From Cytophagaceae bacterium (GTDB taxonomy: Bacteria > Bacteroidota > Bacteroidia > Cytophagales > Spirosomataceae): a DNA stretch of 10,470 bases. Numbering within the stretch: the stretch's first letter is position 1; each line of letters begins with the position of its first letter. Under the pieces are notes generated by a model. It was not told the DNA's origin. It was given only the letters and a program-made list of their open reading frames with translations, and ran no database searches. The position numbers and the translations under genes are program-made. The stretch lies in assembly GCA_027485075.1 (NCBI GenBank), contig JAIXRT010000076.1, forward strand, positions 1-10,470. Direction: 5' to 3'. This document shows, piece by piece, positions 5,003-10,470 of the stretch.

Positions 5003-7672
5003 ATGAAACGAACGCGTACCTATTTCGGGGCAGTAATCCTTTTCCTATTACTCGCCAGCACAAGTTATCAGCTCATATTTCGTGTAGATCTGGCACGTGT
5101 CGGAATCACTAAAAAAAAAGTAGATAAAATTCGGCTTCAACCCGGATTTAAGTTGGAGCATCTGATTAGCCCCTCAGACGCACAAATTGGCTCTTGGGTC
5201 TCCATGACTTTTGATGACCGTGGCCGATTAATCTGTTCTGATCAATATGGAGGCCTTTTTCGAGTTACCGTACCTCCCTTAGGATCAACAAGCAAACCGC
5301 AAGTAGAAAAATTGAAAGTTGGCAAAGGCACTGATACCTTGGGCATTGGGAATGCACATGGCTTGCTTTATGCATTTCGAAGCCTATATGTGATGGTGAA
5401 CGCCCGCGTCAAACCTAATTCAGGTATGCGCGGAAGTGGTCTTTACCGCTTACAAGATCTGGATGGCGACGACCAATTTGACAAAATCACCTTGCTTAAA
5501 GAATTCAAAGGGGACGGCGAACACGGACCGCACAGCATTATTTTGTCGCCAGATAAAAAATCCATTTTTTTAATCTCCGGGAATCACACGGATGTCCCTC
5601 CAATGGATGCCTATCGATTACCAAATAACTGGCAGGAAGACAATATTTTTCCATTGATCAAAGATCCGCGTGGACATGCGAATGACCGCTATGCACCGGG
5701 TGGCTGGATCGCCAATATTGATCCCGAAGGCAAGAAATGGGAACTAGTTAGCGCAGGATATCGCAATGCTTTTGACATCGCTTTCAACGAAACGGGAGAT
5801 CTTTTTGTATATGACGCGGACATGGAATGGGACTTTGGTTTACCTTGGTATCGCCCTACGCGTATTTGCCATGCGACCAGTGGAAGTGAGTTTGGTTGGC
5901 GAACTGGAAATAGCAAATGGTCGCCTACCTACCCAGATAATTTGCCGCCTGTTTTGAATATTGGTCAAGGGTCTCCCACGAACCTCGTATCGTTGCAGGA
6001 TTCAAAATTCCCGGCCAAATACCGTCAATCCCTATTGGCATTCGACTGGACGTTTGGAATCGCACACGTCATTAAATTAAAACCTGCTGGGTCTACCTTT
6101 ACGGCCGACCGAGAAGAGTTCTTCTCCGGAATTCCATTGCCCCTAACGGATGGGGTTGTAGGACCTGACGGGGCTTTGTATTTTTTGACAGGCGGTCGCC
6201 GACTTGAATCTGATTTGTACCGTGTTTCGTATGTGGGTCCCGCGGAAACCACTAAATCGGTAGCCGACACGCCCAATTCTTTAAATCAGTTAAGACGTCA
6301 AATCGAACAGTTTCACCAAGGGCCTGATCCGCGTGCCGTGTCTTTTGTTTGGCCATATTTGAAACATCCGGATCGATTTATTCGCTATGCGGCTCGACTT
6401 GCTTTGGAACACCAACCCGCCCAAACGTGGAAGGATAAAGCCTACCAAGAAAAGGATCCCGTTACAGCTACCCAAGCACTGGTTGGCCTGATCCGACAAA
6501 GCAAGCCTGAATTTAAAACGGCAATTTATGGGGCGCTTTTGGCGATCAATCATCGCTCATTTTCGCAGGCACAGTTGCTTGATTTACTTCGAGCGTATGA
6601 ATTAGCGATGTTGCGTTTGGGTATGCCTGACGACAAAATTTCAGCTCAAATTATCGCGCAATTTGATGCCCGATTTCCAGCAAATAACATGAATCTGGAC
6701 AGAGCGTTGAGTCGACTTTTAATTCCACTCGAAGCACCCAAGGTGATTGAGCGTACCTTGAAAATCATGCAGACCAAAGACACGGCGAGTGCGACGGCCT
6801 ACCGGGTGGAGTCGGCTACGTCTTCTGCTGATTTGATTATGCGGAATCCTGAATATGGAACGGACATCGCGAAGATGTTGGAGAAAATGCCTCCGGCCCA
6901 ACAAACCTACATGGCGGTGATGCTAGCTGCGGCACGCAAAAATTGGACACCCGAATTGCACACGCAATACTTCTCTTGGTTTAAGAAATCCTTTGAATTT
7001 TCAGGGGGTCGTAGCTACGTGGGTTTCATCGACCGCGCACGGAAGTTGGCCCTAAAGAATGTCCCTGAATCCCAAAAGAATTATTACAATAAACTAGGCG
7101 GAGCGGATTTAGTAACGGCAAATGGAAACGATATGGCCTCCATCAGCTACCCGAAAGGTCCTGGAAAATCATGGAAATTAGAGGAGGCCGTGGCATTATT
7201 GGATGCACCATTGGAAGGCCGAGATTTTGAAAATGGGAAATCCATGTTTGCGGCAACGACCTGTATTCGTTGCCATGCCATCGGGAGTGAAGGTGGCGGA
7301 AATATTGGTCCTGATCTATCAAACTTAGGAACTCGATTCTCGAAAAAGGATATGTTAGAGGCCATTATTAACCCCAACAAAACAGTCTCGGATCAATACG
7401 CGGCAACGCAGTTTATGTTACGCAATGGCACCTCGGTGATAGGCAGATTAACGAATCAAGATAAAACGGCTTTCTACGTATCCCAAAATCCGTATGCGCC
7501 AGATCAGGTGGAGAAGGTTTGGAAGAAAAATGTCATTTCAGCCAAGTATTCTCCCGTTTCAATTATGTTACCAGGGCTGATTAATAGCTTAAATGCAGAA
7601 GAATTAAAGGACTTGATGGCATATTTAATGTCCAACGGGAACTCAACAAATGCCATGTTTAAAAAACAATAA
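5003..7672 (+). CDS. Membrane-anchored beta-propeller dehydrogenase-like protein with helical repeats and C-terminal cytochrome c domain
   Basis: An 889-residue envelope protein resembling the 'putative membrane-bound dehydrogenase / heme-binding domain' proteins abundant in Planctomycetes and Verrucomicrobia. Residues 8-26 form a hydrophobic N-terminal segment without a lipobox, probably an uncleaved anchor or signal peptide. Residues 45-410 look like a six-bladed propeller related to soluble PQQ glucose/sorbosone dehydrogenases, with WVSMTFDDRGRL (65-76), HGPHSIILSPD (174-184; His177 a possible catalytic base) and TDGVVGPDGALYFLTGG (382-398). An EF-hand-like DLDGDDQFD lies at 152-160. Residues 430-700 are helical, HEAT-like. 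The C-terminal domain carries CIRCH (Cys754, Cys757, His758) for covalent heme c, then GGGNIGPDLSNLG and SIMLPGL with Met855 as likely distal ligand. Inferred role: oxidation of a sugar or alcohol in the periplasm with electron transfer to the heme. PQQ dependence is not shown. It is first gene of a tight operon with the next two genes. Confidence 0.85.
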   Translation: MKRTRTYFGAVILFLLLASTSYQLIFRVDLARVGITKKKVDKIRLQPGFKLEHLISPSDAQIGSWVSMTFDDRGRLICSDQYGGLFRVTVPPLGSTSKPQVEKLKVGKGTDTLGIGNAHGLLYAFRSLYVMVNARVKPNSGMRGSGLYRLQDLDGDDQFDKITLLKEFKGDGEHGPHSIILSPDKKSIFLISGNHTDVPPMDAYRLPNNWQEDNIFPLIKDPRGHANDRYAPGGWIANIDPEGKKWELVSAGYRNAFDIAFNETGDLFVYDADMEWDFGLPWYRPTRICHATSGSEFGWRTGNSKWSPTYPDNLPPVLNIGQGSPTNLVSLQDSKFPAKYRQSLLAFDWTFGIAHVIKLKPAGSTFTADREEFFSGIPLPLTDGVVGPDGALYFLTGGRRLESDLYRVSYVGPAETTKSVADTPNSLNQLRRQIEQFHQGPDPRAVSFVWPYLKHPDRFIRYAARLALEHQPAQTWKDKAYQEKDPVTATQALVGLIRQSKPEFKTAIYGALLAINHRSFSQAQLLDLLRAYELAMLRLGMPDDKISAQIIAQFDARFPANNMNLDRALSRLLIPLEAPKVIERTLKIMQTKDTASATAYRVESATSSADLIMRNPEYGTDIAKMLEKMPPAQQTYMAVMLAAARKNWTPELHTQYFSWFKKSFEFSGGRSYVGFIDRARKLALKNVPESQKNYYNKLGGADLVTANGNDMASISYPKGPGKSWKLEEAVALLDAPLEGRDFENGKSMFAATTCIRCHAIGSEGGGNIGPDLSNLGTRFSKKDMLEAIINPNKTVSDQYAATQFMLRNGTSVIGRLTNQDKTAFYVSQNPYAPDQVEKVWKKNVISAKYSPVSIMLPGLINSLNAEELKDLMAYLMSNGNSTNAMFKKQ

Positions 7673-7674
7673 GT

Positions 7675-8004
7675 ATGTACATCTCACTCACGGGCTTAAA
7701 GCCCAACGGCTTCATATCCTATTTACGCTTTTGGGTTTTGGCCATTCCATCTTTCCGACAGGCCCAAACTGCAGAAGGTAATCTGCATTGCGAGGTTAAA
7801 AAAATGCATGAATATCAATGCACGATTACGGCTTGGGAGAGTCGCGAACTCATGTTGACATATTTGCGAAGTGGCGCACACCTTAAAGCCATGAAGGCTT
7901 TTAAGCAAATTGCCACAGGACCTACCTATGGTTATGAGTCGGAGACGATTCCTAGTTGGGATGAGGCATATGCCTTACTCACGGAAAAAGGGAAAATGCA
8001 TTAA
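7675..8004 (+). CDS. Small DUF3291 / antibiotic-biosynthesis-monooxygenase-like protein
   Basis: A 109-residue protein without signal peptide or membrane segment, so probably cytoplasmic although its neighbours are exported. The central part, CTITAWESRELMLTYLRSG followed by AHLKAMKAF (about residues 49-76), has the strand, W-E-S, helix and H pattern of dimeric alpha/beta-barrel proteins such as DUF3291, spheroidene-monooxygenase-like and antibiotic-biosynthesis-monooxygenase domains. ATGPTYGYESETIPSWDEA (81-99) recalls a recurring C-terminal motif of conserved Bacteroidota hypotheticals. His73 could bind a ligand or heme, but that is speculation. The ATG at 7675 lies 2 bases after the stop of the 889-residue gene, so translation is probably coupled; the LamG gene follows after 22 bases. 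The reading frame is convincing from composition and position; the biochemical function is not known. Confidence 0.75.
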   Translation: MYISLTGLKPNGFISYLRFWVLAIPSFRQAQTAEGNLHCEVKKMHEYQCTITAWESRELMLTYLRSGAHLKAMKAFKQIATGPTYGYESETIPSWDEAYALLTEKGKMH

Positions 8005-8026
8005 TGATTAGTTGGCCTATTTACGC

Positions 8027-8875
8027 ATGAATTTAAAAGCAATTATAAGTGTGTTGTGTGTAGGTTTTTGGACACAGGTATATGCCCAACAACCCAAGCT
8101 CGTTTCTAAAATCCTTCATACAAAAAACCTGGTGGCTTTGTGGGACTTTAAAGAAGCGGCGGGCCAACCTCGTACGTCTTTGAGGGGCGGTTTTTCACTA
8201 AGCGAAATGAATGGCAATATTCCCCGCGCAGAACAGGGGCCATTGAGCGGTTATTCAGCTGTATTCGGGAATGAGGCATATCTCGCCTTAGCGAATGCAC
8301 ACGTAGGTGAACTAAATATCTCCGGTCCAGGTCAAGGAATAACCGTTATCGCTTGGGTTAAATGGACAGGAGAGCAAACCGGTTTTGTAGGCGGCATGTG
8401 GAACGAATACCAAGATGGTGGCAAGCGACAATATGGTTTGTTTGTCTCGTTACCCCATTACAATGGTAAAAATCAGGTGTGCGGTCATATTTCTACAACA
8501 GGAAAACCGACACCCCCATTTCCCTATTCGATTGACTATTCTGCCAGTTCGCAGGAGGTGCCGCCTAATACATGGACTTGCATTGCATTTAGCTATGATG
8601 GCCAATACATCCGCTCCTATGTAAATGGAATATTCATCGCGCGAGAAAAAGAATTGATTCTAAATACCAAAGGTTTTGAGGGTTACCCGACGGGATTAAT
8701 CCAGTCAAAAAATCCCTATTATTTTCCAACTGGAATGGGAAATAATGGATCCGATTTCACCGTGGGGGCGGTTTTACTGAAAAGGGGGATGGGCAATTTT
8801 TTTAAAGGCCAAATAGGTGGATTGGCTATATTTAACCGCGCACTTAGTTCAAAACAAATTTTACGATTGCAATAA
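8027..8875 (+). CDS. Secreted LamG/concanavalin A-like lectin-fold protein
   Basis: A 282-residue secreted protein whose mature part is one LamG/laminin-G-like (concanavalin A-like) jelly-roll domain, expected to bind glycans or proteins outside the cytoplasm. The start was set at ATG 8027, not the in-frame TTG at 8012, because the ATG begins a clean signal peptide (MNLKAIISVLCVGFWTQVYA, cleavage likely before QQPK). Domain signatures: NLVALWDF at 34-41; GITVIAWVKWTG at 104-115 (the LamG 'f-t-i-e-a-W-v' strand); NTWTCIAFSYDGQYIRSYVNG at 181-201 (the 'W-h-h-v-a-...-l-Y-v-N-G' strands); and FKGQIGGLAIFNRALS at 259-274 (closing strand before the final helix). No catalytic residues of glycoside hydrolases were recognised. 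It is last in the operon, and its TAA ends one base before the stop of the convergent gene. Similar domains are fused to or adjacent to planctomycete-type cytochrome proteins, which supports a shared role. Confidence 0.85.
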   Translation: MNLKAIISVLCVGFWTQVYAQQPKLVSKILHTKNLVALWDFKEAAGQPRTSLRGGFSLSEMNGNIPRAEQGPLSGYSAVFGNEAYLALANAHVGELNISGPGQGITVIAWVKWTGEQTGFVGGMWNEYQDGGKRQYGLFVSLPHYNGKNQVCGHISTTGKPTPPFPYSIDYSASSQEVPPNTWTCIAFSYDGQYIRSYVNGIFIAREKELILNTKGFEGYPTGLIQSKNPYYFPTGMGNNGSDFTVGAVLLKRGMGNFFKGQIGGLAIFNRALSSKQILRLQ

Positions 8876-8876
8876 T

Positions 8877-10470
8877 CTAGTAAAACAATAACTCATCCAC
8901 CCGAAGCCAAGCACCCTTTCCCTTGTTATCCACAAAGGACGGGAGTCTTTTCAAGCGCTCCGCTTTGACGCGGAAATATTTGGCTGGATTAGCAGGTATG
9001 GGGATGTTAATGCCTCGTGCTGAATAACCACTTTTCTCTTTAGGTTGTACCGGCTTTACGCTCGTAATCAAACGTAATTTGTCTGGCGAATCACCGCCCC
9101 AAACTTCCACCTTCACCGGAGGAAATACATCCGAATCCGTCTTCTCCAAATACGAAAGGGTTACCCCATGAACCGAAGTCGATTTTTCAAACGTCGCGAT
9201 CACATCTAAGTCGGCCTCTTTAAAACCCAACCATGTAAAATTAGGAACACCTTTCACCTCGCGTGCTCCGATCACAAAATCCATTAAACTCGATCCGCCT
9301 GCGGCTGGATATTTGGGATCAGGTTTGGATAATAGATCCATGCGTGCTGGGATAAATTGTGATTTGTAGACACGGACGTCGATGGGCTTGCTGGCACGCC
9401 AACCATCCTTTGTGGCCAAGATGCGGACCTTCGCAAATTTCGTGATGGCAATCGACCCTTTTGTTGATGGACTTTGTAAGCTATCAGGTAAGGAATCGTT
9501 CAATGTATACCGGAACAGGACATCACGTAACGTATGTTTAAACGTAAGTTTTTCACCCGGTTTTAAAATCAGATTTTCATTCACCAAAATCGGCGGATTG
9601 ATTTGCAAGGTTTCTTCCTTCGGAATATAACCCGCATCAAATGACACCTTTGGAAATTGCTTGCGCAAGGCGTCTAAATCCCCTGCCGTAAGGTTCGTGC
9701 TCCACACGTGAATTTGTTTCAATGCCGGTAGTTTGGGAAGCAGCTTGGTTAAGGAGGAACGGCCTGTTTTAGTTCCCGAAATTGCTAATTGCTCTAATGA
9801 ATTTAATCCACCCAATTGCTCCAGTCCCGCATCGTCAACCGATGTGAAATTCAGGTTCAATTTTTCAAGATTGGCGAACTTGGAAACGAGATTTAGATCT
9901 GCATTTTTAATGGGCATTTTGGAGAGTTGCAAGCCTACCAATTGCTCACTAACCTGCGCTAAATCTGAAAGGGTTTTGGGATCAAATTTCGCGGCCACAT
10001 AAAAATCTGCCTGTAATGCTGGGGACTCATTGGCGATTGGATACACCGTACAATAAGGAGTGTTCACGGACGCAAGCGTTGACTCCGAAGCAGCAGCAAA
10101 ATCGTAAACTTTCGTTTCAGTGGTTAATGCAGCGGGACGAATCAGTTTTTGAAAGTCAGGGCTAAAATCTCCTAACTTCTTTTCGAAGGATGCGCCTTCT
10201 TTTACCCATAAAGTCAAGATGGTAATTTCATCCGAGGTCAATTGCGCTTTCCCCAGCGGAGGCATGTGCTCCTTCGCGTTCATGGGTAATTTGATTCGTT
10301 GGACTAAATGGCTATTCAGCGCATCACCTGCTTTCCAGATTGGGCCATGTTTTCCGCCCTTCATCAGGTTCGCAATGCTGTTCATTTTGAGTGCACCTTT
10401 TGTTTTTTGATCATTGTGACACGACTCGCATTTGGCTTTTAAAATCGGCTGGACGATGTCTTCAAACACC
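8877..10470 (-). CDS. Planctomycete-type cytochrome c / leucine-rich repeat / chitobiase-C-like / discoidin-like protein (N-terminus outside window)
   Basis: At least 530 residues of a c-type cytochrome protein. The frame is still open at base 10470, and the GTG at 10469 is not a start, so the N-terminus (signal peptide or membrane helices) is missing. Counting from that codon: 1-100 is a planctomycete-type cytochrome c domain (PSCyt1-like) with CESCH (Cys14, Cys17, His18) for covalent heme, and HMPP with Met69 as likely distal ligand followed by LTSDEITILTLWVKEGA. Residues 175-280 hold three to four leucine-rich repeats (LEKLNLNFTSVDDAGL, LEQLAISGTKTG, LKQIHVWSTNLT). Residues 288-370 resemble the chitobiase/hexosaminidase C-terminal domain (FRYTLNDSLPDS, then GWRASKPIDVRVY). 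Residues 385-530 resemble an F5/8-type (discoidin) module (GGSSLMDFVIG, TWLGF, PPVKVEVWGG). Inferred role: heme-carrying, glycan-binding envelope protein. It is convergent with the LamG gene; partners probably lie upstream of it, beyond the right edge. Confidence 0.87.
   Translation of the reverse strand, partial: VFEDIVQPILKAKCESCHNDQKTKGALKMNSIANLMKGGKHGPIWKAGDALNSHLVQRIKLPMNAKEHMPPLGKAQLTSDEITILTLWVKEGASFEKKLGDFSPDFQKLIRPAALTTETKVYDFAAASESTLASVNTPYCTVYPIANESPALQADFYVAAKFDPKTLSDLAQVSEQLVGLQLSKMPIKNADLNLVSKFANLEKLNLNFTSVDDAGLEQLGGLNSLEQLAISGTKTGRSSLTKLLPKLPALKQIHVWSTNLTAGDLDALRKQFPKVSFDAGYIPKEETLQINPPILVNENLILKPGEKLTFKHTLRDVLFRYTLNDSLPDSLQSPSTKGSIAITKFAKVRILATKDGWRASKPIDVRVYKSQFIPARMDLLSKPDPKYPAAGGSSLMDFVIGAREVKGVPNFTWLGFKEADLDVIATFEKSTSVHGVTLSYLEKTDSDVFPPVKVEVWGGDSPDKLRLITSVKPVQPKEKSGYSARGINIPIPANPAKYFRVKAERLKRLPSFVDNKGKGAWLRVDELLFY

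Noticed and set aside
6025-6553. Open frames on the - strand within the 889-residue gene
   Set aside because: No start context or recognisable protein features; they are explained by the codon bias of the real gene.
8012-8026. Upstream TTG start adding five residues to the LamG protein
   Set aside because: The ATG at 8027 starts a normal signal peptide, and the TTG extension adds nothing that looks conserved.
10467-10469. GTG as the start of the cytochrome/LRR gene
   Set aside because: It lies at the window edge with the frame open and only a few residues before the heme motif, leaving no room for an export signal; the gene is simply cut.

Overview
The window looks like chromosomal DNA from a member of the Bacteroidota, most likely a Cytophagales-type aquatic or soil bacterium. 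Evidence: GC content in the mid-40s by eye, A/T-rich start regions without clear Shine-Dalgarno motifs, TAnnTTTG-like promoter boxes, and protein types (planctomycete-style c-type cytochrome proteins, a PhoPQ-activated protein-like hydrolase, an SGLT-type symporter, a LamG protein) that often occur together in polysaccharide-degrading Bacteroidota. The assignment rests on protein style and is not proven. No rRNA, tRNA, CRISPR array, insertion sequence or phage gene was seen, and no stretch over 300 bases lacks a gene.

Layout. (1) 1-1713, + strand: the 3' part of a class I dihydroorotase gene (pyrimidine synthesis), followed after 3 bases by bioD (biotin synthesis). (2) 1835-3454, + strand: a sodium/sugar symporter of the SGLT type, with a hairpin in its leader. 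It ends at a very strong terminator (3457-3489) that probably works in both directions. (3) 3488-4825, - strand: a secreted PhoPQ-activated pathogenicity-related (PqaA/AprA-like) alpha/beta hydrolase, transcribed from a candidate promoter in the 177-base divergent region 4826-5002. (4) 5003-8875, + strand: a tight three-gene operon. It encodes an 889-residue membrane-anchored protein (beta-propeller, helical repeats, cytochrome c), a 109-residue DUF3291/monooxygenase-like protein and a secreted LamG lectin-fold protein. (5) 8877-10470, - strand: the C-terminal part of another c-type cytochrome protein, with leucine-rich repeats, a chitobiase-type domain and a discoidin-like domain. It runs off the right edge of the window.

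How the parts may work together (inference). The symporter could import a sugar. The two cytochrome proteins and the LamG protein look like a cell-envelope module that binds glycans and oxidises a sugar or alcohol, passing electrons to heme c. This resembles gene sets abundant in Planctomycetes and Verrucomicrobia. No substrate can be read from the sequence, and no SusC/SusD pair or classic glycoside hydrolase is present. The least understood pieces are the 889-residue fusion protein, the small protein translated directly behind it, and the truncated cytochrome/LRR protein.
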